Origin: CADEFQ01 sp050185195
GTDB taxonomy: Bacteria; Pseudomonadota; Gammaproteobacteria; Steroidobacterales; Steroidobacteraceae
Direction of reading: 5' to 3'
Assembly (NCBI GenBank): GCA_050185195.1
Contig: JBFWZQ010000001.1
Span: 62,001 to 126,000 of the forward strand
DNA: 64,000 nucleotides
Shown: one piece after another, positions 24,512 to 33,252 of the stretch
Layout: each line of letters starts with the position of its first letter
Numbering within the stretch: position 1 is the stretch's first letter
Notes under the pieces: model-generated
Told to the model about the DNA's origin: nothing
Databases searched by the model: none
The model's input: the letters and a program-made list of their open reading frames with translations, nothing else
Translations under genes and position numbers: made by a program

Positions 24512-25687
24512 ATGGATTTCGCGCAGTTCATCGCGCCCTTCGACCCTGCGGCGTTTCGCGCGCAGTACTTCGGCAGGGAGCCGTTGCACATCCGCGGCGA
24601 GTCGCCGCAGCGCCGGGCCCTCCTGCCGTGGGCGCGCTTCAACGAAGTGCTCGCGCTCACGCCCTACTGGAATGAAGAGACGCTCAAGGTCTACTTCAGG
24701 AGCCGCGCGGCGCTGCGCGAGAACTACTGCGACACGGCCGACGCGCGCACCGGCCAGCCCGCACCCGTCAATCCGGCGAAGGTATCCGCACTCGTGGGCC
24801 TCGGCGCGAGCGTGGTGGCCAATCAGGTCCACCGCATCTGCCCGCGCATAGGCGCCGTGGCGAGCCTGCTCGCCGGGGAGTTCGCGGCGCGCGCATTCGC
24901 CAACGTCTATTGCTCGTTCCAGGGCGTGCAGGCCTTCCAGACGCATTTCGACCTGCACGACGTCTTCGCGGTGCAGATGGAAGGCGAGAAGACCTGGCGC
25001 ATCTACGAAGCGCGCGCCGACGCCCCGATCGCCCCCGTGCCGCCCGGCGACGAGGGCGAGCAGTTCCTGACGGCGACGCGCGGCCGTGTCCTGGCCGAAG
25101 TCGTGATGCGGCCGGGCGACGTGCTCTATCTGCCGCGCGGCCAGTACCACGATGCGCTGACCGGCGCGCAGGCGTCACTGCACGTCACGTTCGGCGTCGC
25201 GCCCCTGACCGGCCTTGCGCTGTTCAAGCTGCTCGAGAAAGTGCTGGCGACCGAGAGCGGGTTTCGAGCCTACTTGCCCGATGCGCGGGACCCGCAAGCG
25301 CTCGCGGCGCGGCTCGCACAACTCGGCAGCCGGGTGCGCGAGCTGATGTCGTCGCCCGCGTTCGCCATCGACGTATTGAACGGCCAGCGCGACCTGGCCG
25401 GCGTTCCCGCCGCATACCACCTGCCGACGCAGGCGCCCCCCGCGTGGTATTCACTTGCGAAGCGCGCGCGCGTCCTGCGCCGGGACAAGGGCTTTGCGGT
25501 CGTGCATGACGGCGGCGAGATCCCGATCGGCGCGACGTGGCCCACGGTCGAATGGATGCTGTCGCAGCGCATGTTCGCGCTGGAGGACGCCCTCGCGCGC
25601 CAGGCGGGCGTCGACCGGCAGGAACTGCACGCCGACCTCGAGCGGCTGCTGCAAGCGGGCATCCTCGTCGAAACCGAGATGAAATAA
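24512..25687 (+). CDS. JmjC/cupin Fe(II)-2-oxoglutarate oxygenase
   Basis: A protein hydroxylase-like enzyme of the JmjC/cupin_4 group (relatives include ribosomal oxygenases). The 391-residue product shows the iron facial triad H145-x-D147 (THFDLHDVF) and H213 (RGQYHDALT), plus the family turn EGEKTWRIYEAR and GDVLYLPRGQYH. A C-terminal winged-helix-like tail (about residues 300-391) is typical. ATG 24512 is used, with the divergent sulfotransferase gene starting 23 bases away. The substrate could be a ribosomal protein or a secreted peptide; sequence does not decide. Confidence 0.83.
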   Translation: MDFAQFIAPFDPAAFRAQYFGREPLHIRGESPQRRALLPWARFNEVLALTPYWNEETLKVYFRSRAALRENYCDTADARTGQPAPVNPAKVSALVGLGASVVANQVHRICPRIGAVASLLAGEFAARAFANVYCSFQGVQAFQTHFDLHDVFAVQMEGEKTWRIYEARADAPIAPVPPGDEGEQFLTATRGRVLAEVVMRPGDVLYLPRGQYHDALTGAQASLHVTFGVAPLTGLALFKLLEKVLATESGFRAYLPDARDPQALAARLAQLGSRVRELMSSPAFAIDVLNGQRDLAGVPAAYHLPTQAPPAWYSLAKRARVLRRDKGFAVVHDGGEIPIGATWPTVEWMLSQRMFALEDALARQAGVDRQELHADLERLLQAGILVETEMK

Positions 25688-25701
25688 CCTGGCGCCGATG
25701 T

Positions 25702-26262
25702 TCATAGCGGGCAGGTCGGCATTTTCTCGACGAGATCGAACGCAAAGATCATTTTTGCCATGCCGCACAGCATCGCCATCATGACGCCGAGTTCGACGAG
25801 TTCGCCATCGGTGAACCGTGCCGCCAGGCGCGCGTGCAGTTCGGGCGTGATGCGGCCACGGGTGTTCGTCAGCGACATGACATCGGCCAGCGCAAGCGCA
25901 CCCTTTTCCCGTTCGTTGAAAGGGCCGTTTTCGTAGTCCGCGAGCGCATCGATCTGCGCCTGCGGCACACCACCCGCGAGCGCGGCGAGCGTGTCGGATC
26001 GGTTGCAGAACGCACAACCGTGGATGTTCGCCAGTCGTAACCGCACAAGCTCGACGACGCTACGTTCGATGCGCCCCGAGTAGAAGAACTTGCGGTAGAA
26101 CTCCTGCAGGTACCAGTCATAGGCCTGGGGCGCCTGGCCGAAAACCTCGATGAACGTCGTATCGCCATGCAGCGCGAGGGCCTGGTCCCACGCTTGCTGC
26201 ATATGCGCCGGAAGCTGTTCACGCTTGAGCCGCGCGAGCGGCGTGTTGGGTAGCAGGTCCAT
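25702..26262 (-). CDS. carboxymuconolactone decarboxylase-family (AhpD-like) protein
   Basis: A 186-residue alpha-helical protein with the CMD/AhpD core. The redox CxxC is in IHGCAFCNRSDTLAALAGGV, preceded by the helix ERSVVELVRLRLAN, and the conserved downstream segment is NEREKGALALADVMSL. AhpD-like members act as thiol reductants for peroxiredoxins, while others decarboxylate aromatic lactones; the CxxC favours a redox function here. No signal peptide. It is convergent with the JmjC gene (14 bases apart) and lies 33 bases downstream of the Tat-exported M20 peptidase. Confidence 0.85.
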   Translation of the reverse strand: MDLLPNTPLARLKREQLPAHMQQAWDQALALHGDTTFIEVFGQAPQAYDWYLQEFYRKFFYSGRIERSVVELVRLRLANIHGCAFCNRSDTLAALAGGVPQAQIDALADYENGPFNEREKGALALADVMSLTNTRGRITPELHARLAARFTDGELVELGVMMAMLCGMAKMIFAFDLVEKMPTCPL

Positions 26263-26295
26263 GCCGACTATCGTGCCACGCGGACCGCGCTCCTG

Positions 26296-27816
26296 TCAGG
26301 CGAGCGCGTACAGGAAATCGACGCACGAACGCACCATGTCGTTCATCCCGTGCAGCTTTGGATTCCTCGATTCGATCAGGCAGAACTCGTCCGGCGCATG
26401 GGCCCGCTCGCCGTAGCCGAGGCCGAAGTGCCCGGCGGGCAGGTTCAGCGGCGCGGCCGTGAAGAGCGAGCCCGGCCACGAGCCTCCCATGCGCGGCATC
26501 AACATCGCGTCGATACCGTACTGCCCGTAGACGCGCCGTTGTGCCTGGATCAGCTGCGACGTCGCGGGTGTCGAGGTCACGTAGTTGAAGCCGCCGTTCT
26601 TCACGATCTCGATGTCGCCGTAACCCCGCTTCGCGAGGTGCGCGGCGAGTTTTGCCATGATGTCCTCGGGCGTCATGTCGGGCACGAGCCGCATGTCGAG
26701 TTTCGCGGTCATCCGGTGCGGCTGGACGGTCTTGCCGCCGATGCCGCCATAACCGCCTACCAGTCCCTCGATGGTGAGAGTCGGCCGCGAGACATAGTCT
26801 TCGAGCGCCTGGCGCCAGTTCGCATTACGCGCCCACACCTTCGCGCCCACCGAGTCCAGGGCCGCCTTTTCGTCCATGCGGTGCGCGAGGATATCGAGCA
26901 TCGCATGCTCTTCCTTCGTGAGCGGCCGCACGTGCTCGAAAAAGCCGTCGATCGCGGGATCGCCCTGCGGCGTGACGAGGGTGCCGAGCGCCTGCACCAG
27001 GCGCCAGGCCGGCTGGTCGAGTTGCGCCGCGACACTCGAGTGGACGTCGCGAGTGGGACCGCGGCCCCACTTCTCTCCGCTCGCGACCAGCTCGCATTCG
27101 ATGTCGCCCTTGGAGCCGAGCGAGATCGTGACGCTGCCGTCGAGGTCCTGCGAGTGGCTCGGCATGAAGATGCCGATGGACTTCTCCAGCGCGCGGCGGA
27201 CATGCGGCGTGTCGTGCACGACCTGCCCGAAGTTCGGCGAGCCGATCTCCTCCTCGCCCTCCGCGACCAACACGAGATTGACCGGGAGTTTGCGGCCTGC
27301 AGCGCGGATCGCATGCAGCGCCGCGAACAGCGCCGACTGCGGGCCCTTCTGGTTGGTCGCCGCGCGACCCATCAGCACGGTGCCGAGCCCGGGCTTCTCG
27401 ACGAGCTTTCCCTCCCACGGCGGCGAACTCCACTCGGCGGGATCGACCTGCTTCACGTCGTACATGAAGTAGAGTCCCAGCGTGTGTTTCGCGCCGGCAT
27501 CGAGCGTCGCGAAGACACTGGGTGCCCCCTTCGTGGCGACGACCTCGGCATGCTGGAAGCCCGCATCGAGCGCGAGCCGCTTCGTGAGCTCGGCGCCTTC
27601 CTTCATGCCGATGTCTTCCGCCGCGATCGACGGCTGCCTGATCCACTCCCGCAGGCGCGCGACGGTCTCGTCGTGGCGGCGCTCGATCTCGTCGTAGATC
27701 GGCTTGAGGTCCTTCGCGCCACGGCCGGGCGCCGACTGCGCCTGCGACGCAGCCCAGAGCGCCGCGGTGGCGCCGACGGTGGTGGCGACGAAATCCCTGC
27801 GGGTGTGCTTCGACAT
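26296..27816 (-). CDS. Tat-exported M20-family peptidase
   Basis: A zinc-dependent dipeptidase or carboxypeptidase-like enzyme of 506 residues. It begins with a twin-arginine signal (KHTRRDFVATTVGATAALWAA), so it is exported folded. Metal-binding segments are present: GLYFMYDVKQVDP (where many relatives have GHxDVxP), GRAATNQKGPQ, and the paired glutamates in VLVAEGEEEIGSPNF, with H in the final GERAHAPDEF. The first histidine (G-H-x-D) is replaced by MYDV, an unusual change. GGAGG lies before ATG 27816. It is divergent from the large helicase gene. Confidence 0.86.
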   Translation of the reverse strand: MSKHTRRDFVATTVGATAALWAASQAQSAPGRGAKDLKPIYDEIERRHDETVARLREWIRQPSIAAEDIGMKEGAELTKRLALDAGFQHAEVVATKGAPSVFATLDAGAKHTLGLYFMYDVKQVDPAEWSSPPWEGKLVEKPGLGTVLMGRAATNQKGPQSALFAALHAIRAAGRKLPVNLVLVAEGEEEIGSPNFGQVVHDTPHVRRALEKSIGIFMPSHSQDLDGSVTISLGSKGDIECELVASGEKWGRGPTRDVHSSVAAQLDQPAWRLVQALGTLVTPQGDPAIDGFFEHVRPLTKEEHAMLDILAHRMDEKAALDSVGAKVWARNANWRQALEDYVSRPTLTIEGLVGGYGGIGGKTVQPHRMTAKLDMRLVPDMTPEDIMAKLAAHLAKRGYGDIEIVKNGGFNYVTSTPATSQLIQAQRRVYGQYGIDAMLMPRMGGSWPGSLFTAAPLNLPAGHFGLGYGERAHAPDEFCLIESRNPKLHGMNDMVRSCVDFLYALA

Positions 27817-27952
27817 CGTGGTGGCCCTCCCCGGTTGCGGGTTCGAGTGGTGGCGGGACCCATCGAGTGTGGCGGGTTGGCTGCGATCGGGCAATTGCGG
27901 CGTGGTACTGTCTGGCGCCCGTTTGCGAATGCGGAATGTCCGACTGAACACC

Positions 27953-30900
27953 ATGGCGCTGCCGGATGGCCTTTACGACCTGCTGCTCACCGAATCACTG
28001 CGTGGCCAGCTGACGCAGGCGGGCCATCCGGATCATCACACGCTGCAGGCGCTGTCGGGTGCCGATGCCTCGCAACGCCTGGCGGAAGCGATCGGCGCGC
28101 AACTGGCGCGCATCCTGGACGACATGCACGGCGAGGGCGATGAGCGCTTGCGCCAGCAACTGGCGCTGGCCAATGCCTTGTTGCTGCACGCTCGCGAGCG
28201 ACAAAGCGCCCGCGCCGATGGTGTCGATCCCATCTCGGCGCCCGCGCAACTCCTGCACGCCATCCACCGTCATTCGCCGGCATCGGCGCTGCCCGAGACG
28301 GGCCTCGCGCAACCGTGGTTGTTCACGGCCGGCAAGGGCTCCCCTTCACTGCTGACCGAACTGCGTCGCGAGCTCGCCGCCTGCGACCAGGTCGATATCC
28401 TGGTGAGTTTCATCACCTACTCCGGCGTGCGCAAACTGCTCGACATCCTGCAGGCGGCCACCGCCATCGGCGCCGACGGCCTGGCGCGCACCCGTGTACG
28501 GGTACTGACCACGACTTACACCGGCGCCACGGAAGTGAAAGCCCTGGATGCGCTCGCCGAACTGCCGGGTTGCGAAATCCGCATCTCGCTCGACGGCCGG
28601 CGCACGCGCCTGCATGCCAAGGCCTGGCTGTTCCAGCGCCGCACGGGCTTCGGCTCGGCGTATGTAGGCAGCGCCAACCTGTCCGGCGCGGCATTGATGG
28701 GTGGCCTCGAGTGGACGCTCAAGTTCACCGAGCACGGACAGGCGGATCTCTTCGAACGCGCCCGCGCCCATTTCGAAACGCTGTGGGAAGATCCCGAATT
28801 CCAGGCCTACGACGCACGGGACCCGCGGCACCGCGCGGCACTCGGAGACGCGCTGCAACGCGAATCGGGCGATGGCCCGATCGCGCGCCCCACCTACTTC
28901 GACCTGCAGCCCAAGGCTTACCAGCAGGAAATGCTGGACGCGCTGCAACTGGAGCGCGAGCGCGGCCGCAATCGCAACCTGGTGGTGGCGGCCACGGGCA
29001 CTGGCAAGACCGTGGTGGCGGCATTCGACTATCGGCGCATCTGTGCCCAGGGCGGCGGTCGACCCCGCCTGCTGTTTGTCGCGCATCGCGAAGAAATCCT
29101 CCGCCAGGCGCTGCGCACCTATCGCGAAGTGCTGCGTGACCACAGTTTCGGCGAATTGCTCGCCGGCGGCCACGCGCCTGCAAGCCACGAGCATCTGTTC
29201 GCCACCATCGACAGCATGGCGACGCGCGCGCTCGTGGACCGGTGCGGCGCCGACTACTGGCACACGGTGGTCATCGACGAATGCCACCGCCTCGCGGCCG
29301 ACCGCTTCGATGCATTCGTCACGACCGTGCGACCGCGCATCCTGCTCGGCCTCACGGCGACTCCCGAGCGCAGCGACGGCAAGCCCATCCTCGGTTACTT
29401 CGAGAACCGCGCCGACGGATCGCCCGCGGTGGAGCTGCGCCTGTGGCACGCCCTCGAGCTGCAACTGCTCTGTCCGTTCGAGTACTACGCCTGCGACGAC
29501 GACACGGATTTCTCGCAAGTGCCGTGGGCACAGGCGGGCGAAGTCGCCGCCATCGACAATCTCGTGACCGGCAACCATGTCCGCGCGCGCCTCGTGCTCC
29601 ATGAGTGGCGGCGATTGGCAGGCAACCCGGCGGCGGGCAAAGCCCTGCTGTTCTGCGTCTCGGTCGCGCATGCGGAGTTCATGACCGCGCAGCTCAATGC
29701 CGCGGGCATCGCGGCTGCCTGCATCGTGGGTGCCACCCCGGCGGAAGAGCGGCAGCGCGCTCCGCAACGCCTGGCGAGCGGCGAGATTGCGGCCATCGTC
29801 ACCTGCGACCTGTACAACGAAGGCGTCGACCTGCCGTGGGTCGACACCTTGCTGCTGCTGCGCCCAACACAGAGTCCCGTGCTGTTCCAGCAGCAGATCG
29901 GCCGCGGCCTGCGCCTCGCGCAAGGCAAGGACAGTTGCCTCATCCTCGATTTCGTGGGCCGGCACCGCCAGGAGTTTCGCTTCGATCGCTTGCTGTCGAC
30001 CTTCACCGGCCTGTCGCGCCGGCAGCTGATCGAGTCCGTCGAGCACGGCTTTGGCAGCCTGCCGCCGGGCTGCCACATCCAGCTGCAGCGACAGAGCCGC
30101 GACCAGGTGCTCGCGAGCCTGCGCCACCTGCTACAGCAGAACTGGCGGCGGCTGCGCAGCGAATTGCAGGCCTACGTGGCCCTGCGTGGGCGCAGTCGGG
30201 TGCGACTGATCGACTTCCTGCACGAGCAGTCCATCGAGATCGAGGATCTCTATCGCGGCAGCGGGCGCAGCGGCTGGACCAGCCTGCAGCGCGATGCGGG
30301 ACTGATCGGTACGCCCGCGCGCCCGGAAGACGACTATTTCAGCCGGCGGTATTCAGACCTGCTGCACTTCGACGACCCAGCGCGCATCGCGCTGCTCAGC
30401 CGGGTGGCCGAACCCACGGCGCGCTACGACAGCCCGGACACGAACGAACAACATCGGCTGCAGATGCTCGCCTACCAGATCGACGCCCGGCACGAACAGA
30501 CGGGCAGCGGACTGGATTTCCTGCAGCGCCTCGATGGCCACCCCGAACTGCGCGCCGAACTCGGCGAGATCGCCGAAGTATTGCAGGCGCGGAGCAGCCT
30601 GCCCGCGAGAGCCGTTCCGGGGCTCGAGGATCTGCCGTTGTGCCTGCACGCCCGTTACGGCATCCGCGAGATCCTGACGGCCGTAGGCTGGCTCACCGCG
30701 ACGCGGCGCCAGCCATTCCAGGCTGGCGTGCTGGCCCTGCACGATCGAAAGCTCGAACTCCTGTTCGTCACGCTGGACAAGCGCGAGGGCTACCACGAAC
30801 GCATCGCGTACCACGACTACGCCATCAGCCCCGATCGCTTCCATTGGCAGTCGCAGAATTCCGCCAGCCCCGAAACCGCCGCCGGGCGGCGCTACCTGGA

Positions 30901-31087
30901 AAGTGCAGTCAACGGCTGGACCTTCCAGCTCTTCGTACGCACGGCCAAGGGCAAACCCTATCGTGCGTGCGGCCCGCTCACGCTCGAGCGCGCCGAAGGC
31001 AGCAAGCCGATGACGATCTGCTGGAAACTGCACGTGCCGTTGCCGGGCAAGTTGTTCCAGGAATTCAGCGTACTGCGGGGTTCGTGA
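27953..31087 (+). CDS. PLD-nuclease / SF2 helicase / DUF3427 fusion protein
   Basis: A 1044-residue multidomain protein. Residues 1-110 are uncharacterised. A PLD-type nuclease domain follows, with H221-x-K223 in LHAKAWLF and the downstream GSANLSGAAL. An SF2 helicase has Walker A ATGTGKT (residues 347-353), a DECH box (442-445), LGLTATPERSDG, and motif VI QQQIGRGLR. The C-terminal third is DUF3427, including YHDYAISPDRFHWQSQNSAS. Such nuclease-helicase chains are common in restriction and phage-defence loci, so a defence role is likely but unproven. It lies 30 bases from the 3' end of tRNA-Phe, and Leu codons are mostly CTG, with far fewer CTC than in neighbours, suggesting transfer. Confidence 0.9.
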   Translation: MALPDGLYDLLLTESLRGQLTQAGHPDHHTLQALSGADASQRLAEAIGAQLARILDDMHGEGDERLRQQLALANALLLHARERQSARADGVDPISAPAQLLHAIHRHSPASALPETGLAQPWLFTAGKGSPSLLTELRRELAACDQVDILVSFITYSGVRKLLDILQAATAIGADGLARTRVRVLTTTYTGATEVKALDALAELPGCEIRISLDGRRTRLHAKAWLFQRRTGFGSAYVGSANLSGAALMGGLEWTLKFTEHGQADLFERARAHFETLWEDPEFQAYDARDPRHRAALGDALQRESGDGPIARPTYFDLQPKAYQQEMLDALQLERERGRNRNLVVAATGTGKTVVAAFDYRRICAQGGGRPRLLFVAHREEILRQALRTYREVLRDHSFGELLAGGHAPASHEHLFATIDSMATRALVDRCGADYWHTVVIDECHRLAADRFDAFVTTVRPRILLGLTATPERSDGKPILGYFENRADGSPAVELRLWHALELQLLCPFEYYACDDDTDFSQVPWAQAGEVAAIDNLVTGNHVRARLVLHEWRRLAGNPAAGKALLFCVSVAHAEFMTAQLNAAGIAAACIVGATPAEERQRAPQRLASGEIAAIVTCDLYNEGVDLPWVDTLLLLRPTQSPVLFQQQIGRGLRLAQGKDSCLILDFVGRHRQEFRFDRLLSTFTGLSRRQLIESVEHGFGSLPPGCHIQLQRQSRDQVLASLRHLLQQNWRRLRSELQAYVALRGRSRVRLIDFLHEQSIEIEDLYRGSGRSGWTSLQRDAGLIGTPARPEDDYFSRRYSDLLHFDDPARIALLSRVAEPTARYDSPDTNEQHRLQMLAYQIDARHEQTGSGLDFLQRLDGHPELRAELGEIAEVLQARSSLPARAVPGLEDLPLCLHARYGIREILTAVGWLTATRRQPFQAGVLALHDRKLELLFVTLDKREGYHERIAYHDYAISPDRFHWQSQNSASPETAAGRRYLESAVNGWTFQLFVRTAKGKPYRACGPLTLERAEGSKPMTICWKLHVPLPGKLFQEFSVLRGS

Positions 31088-31117
31088 CGAATGCGTCCGG
31101 AATGGACCGATGAAAAA

Positions 31118-31193
31118 TGGTGGCCAGGGTCGGAATCGAACCAACGACACGCGGATTTTCAATCCGCTGCTCTACCAACTGAGCTACCTGGCC
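31118..31193 (-). tRNA. tRNA-Phe (anticodon GAA)
   Basis: A 76-base cloverleaf on the minus strand with a 7-bp acceptor stem (GGCCAGG/CCTGGCC), anticodon stem GCGGA/TCCGC around loop TTGAAAA, T-loop TTCGATT and an encoded CCA. The anticodon GAA reads Phe codons. Its 3' end faces the PLD-helicase gene, a position often used as an integration site. Confidence 0.97.
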
Positions 31194-31353
31194 GCCGTCG
31201 GGAAGGGCCGCGTATTAGAGCCGCGACCGGGCGGGGCGTCAAGCGCGCGCACCGCCAAGTCCTTGATTCCTTGCGGACCATTTGCCCGCCGCGCCGCCCC
31301 GGGTCCATGCTAGGGGGAGACAAACCGCCAACCGCGAAAGGCAACGGGCCCCG

Positions 31354-31899
31354 ATGCAAAAGACCCTGCTCGACTACTGGTGGGTGCCGCTCGTGCGCGG
31401 CATCCTCGCGATCCTGTTCGGCGCCCTCGTGCTCGCCTGGCCGGGCATCAGCATCCTCGTCTTCCTGTCGCTGATCGCGGCATTCTGGATCGTCGAGGGT
31501 GCCTGCTCCATGTACTACGCCACCGCCGCGAAGAACCGCGGCTGGCCGTTCTGGGGCGGCCTCATCAGCGTGGTCGCGGGTGTCGGCGCGATTGCCGCGC
31601 CCGGCATCGCGGCGATTTCCATCCTGATCATCATCGCGGCCTGGGCGATCGTGCGCGGGCTGCTCGATATCTACGCGGCGATCAAGTTCCACCGCGAGAT
31701 CGACTTCGAGTGGTGGCTCGCCCTCTCGGGCGTGGTGAGCATCGTCTTCGGCGCACTCGTGCTGAGAAACCCGGCAGCCGGTGCGCTGGCGATGGCCACA
31801 CTGATCGGCGCGTTCACGCTGGCGATCGGCGTCGTGCTCGTCCTCGCGGGCTTCCGGATCCGCGCGTTCCGGAACAAGCGGCGGCCGATGGGCGTCTGA
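31354..31899 (+). CDS. HdeD-family (DUF308) membrane protein
   Basis: A 181-residue inner-membrane protein with about six helices arranged in pairs, matching the HdeD/DUF308 family. Repeating blocks RGILAILFGALVLAWPGISILVF and LALSGVVSIVFGALVLRNP show the internal duplication. E. coli HdeD helps survive acid at high cell density, but the family is broad and the role here is open. ATG 31354 starts the protein; an upstream in-frame extension lacks support. The 160 bases between tRNA-Phe and this gene hold no other clear feature. Confidence 0.87.
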   Translation: MQKTLLDYWWVPLVRGILAILFGALVLAWPGISILVFLSLIAAFWIVEGACSMYYATAAKNRGWPFWGGLISVVAGVGAIAAPGIAAISILIIIAAWAIVRGLLDIYAAIKFHREIDFEWWLALSGVVSIVFGALVLRNPAAGALAMATLIGAFTLAIGVVLVLAGFRIRAFRNKRRPMGV

Positions 31900-31939
31900 G
31901 CCGGGCGCAGGCAATCGAAGGCGATCTTCTGCATCGGCG

Positions 31940-32206
31940 TCATCGAGGACGATAGTCCCCGGGCGTCGCCGACCCTTCGCCGAAGAAAAATTTCTCCATC
32001 TCCCCCTCGAGGAACTTGCGCGCCTTCGGGTCGACCGGCGAGAGGCGGTATTCGTTGAGCAGCATGGTCTGGTGGCCGACCCAGCGCTGCCAGGCCTCCT
32101 TCGACACCGATTCGAAGATGCGCTGGCCGAGAGCCCCGGGATACGGGGCGCGGTCGAGGCCCGGCGCCTCCTTCTTGAGGAAGACGCATTGTACGGTTCG
32201 GCTCAT
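31940..32206 (-). CDS. yggX: YggX, oxidative damage protection / Fe(II) trafficking protein
   Basis: A small 88-residue cytoplasmic protein that protects iron-sulfur clusters from oxidative damage in E. coli and Salmonella. The family signature is complete: MSRTVQCVFLKKEAPGLDRA, with the conserved Cys7, then PYPGALGQRIFESVSKEAW, HQTMLLNEYRLSPVDPKARKFL, and GEMEKFFFGEG. Its start overlaps the mutY stop by four bases. Pairing of mutY (an iron-sulfur glycosylase) with yggX is a widely conserved gammaproteobacterial arrangement and supports a shared oxidative-damage role. Confidence 0.97.
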   Translation of the reverse strand: MSRTVQCVFLKKEAPGLDRAPYPGALGQRIFESVSKEAWQRWVGHQTMLLNEYRLSPVDPKARKFLEGEMEKFFFGEGSATPGDYRPR

Positions 32207-33252
32207 GTCAGGCTCGCGAGGATCTGCTGGACGGGGGCCGGCAATCCTACCCGGGCCGGCGCGCGCCTGTCATACCACAGCGTGCGATCTGCCTCGTGGA
32301 CGGCCGCCGCCGCGTTTCCGGTGGCCGGGCAGCGCGCAAGCAGCGGCGTGATCACGAGGTCGAAATGGGTGAATGCGTGCGGCACGGGCGCGAGCGCCTG
32401 CGCGGCGATTTCCGCGCCGTGCAGTTCGGCGGCCGCGAAACCGCGTGCCGCGCGCTCCGACGCGAACTCCGGCAGGCACCACAGGCCACCCCAGATGCCT
32501 GCGGGCGGGCGCCGCTCGAGCAGCACGGCGCCGTCGGCGCGCTGCGCGACCAGCATCACGACCGCGCGCACGCGCCGCGCGGCGCGCGGCCGCGGCGCGG
32601 GGATCAGGTGCGTGCGGTGCGTGCGGTGGGCCATGCAGTCCGCCTGCAACGGGCAGGCGGAGCACAGCGGCCGCGTGCGCACGCACACCGTCGCGCCGAG
32701 ATCCATGATCGCCTGCGTGTACTCGGCGACGTGCGCGTGGGCGGTGTGCTCCTCGGCGAGCGACCAGAGCCGTTGCTCGACGGCGCGCCCGCCGGGCGGC
32801 CCTTCGATTCCGAAGCGACGCGCGAGCACCCGCTTCACGTTGCCATCGAGGATCGGGTGGCGCGCACCGCCCGACAGCGCGAGGATGGCGCCCGCCGTCG
32901 AGCGGCCGACGCCGGGCAGGTCCTGGATTGCATCGAATGTGTGCGGGAACCGGCCACCATGCTCGTCGCGCACGCACTGCGCCGCACGATGCAGGTTGCG
33001 GGCGCGGGCGTAGTAGCCGAGGCCCGACCAGTGATGCAGCACTTCATCGAGTGGAGCGTCGGCGAGCGCGACGACATCGGGGAAGTGCTGCATGAAGCGC
33101 AGGTAGTACGGGATCACGGTCGCCACCTGCGTCTGCTGCAGCATGATCTCCGACACCCACACCCGGTAGGGCGTGCGCGCGTGCTGCCACGGCAGGTCGT
33201 GCCGGCCATGCGCACGATGCCAGGCGACGAGCGCCTCCGCGAGCGTGCTCAC
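32203..33252 (-). CDS. mutY: MutY, adenine DNA glycosylase
   Basis: Removes adenine mispaired with 8-oxoguanine. The 349-residue protein has the catalytic Glu in SEIMLQQTQVATV, the helix-hairpin-helix DLPGVGRSTAGAIL, the catalytic Asp region HPILDGNVKRVL, and the iron-sulfur ligands spaced C-x6-C-x2-C-x5-C (CVRTRPLCSACPLQADC). A C-terminal NUDIX-like domain that reads 8-oxoG follows (VLLERRPPAGIWGGLWCLPEF). GTG 33252 overlaps the AsmA stop (GTGA), and the end overlaps yggX, giving a coupled three-gene unit. Confidence 0.97.
   Translation of the reverse strand: MSTLAEALVAWHRAHGRHDLPWQHARTPYRVWVSEIMLQQTQVATVIPYYLRFMQHFPDVVALADAPLDEVLHHWSGLGYYARARNLHRAAQCVRDEHGGRFPHTFDAIQDLPGVGRSTAGAILALSGGARHPILDGNVKRVLARRFGIEGPPGGRAVEQRLWSLAEEHTAHAHVAEYTQAIMDLGATVCVRTRPLCSACPLQADCMAHRTHRTHLIPAPRPRAARRVRAVVMLVAQRADGAVLLERRPPAGIWGGLWCLPEFASERAARGFAAAELHGAEIAAQALAPVPHAFTHFDLVITPLLARCPATGNAAAAVHEADRTLWYDRRAPARVGLPAPVQQILASLT

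Noticed and set aside
27817..27952. Possible attachment-site repeat left of the helicase matching the tRNA-Phe 3' end
   Set aside because: Only an 8-base match (TGGTGGCC) was seen, within the untranslated leader of the M20 gene; too short to claim an att site, and no integrase is present.
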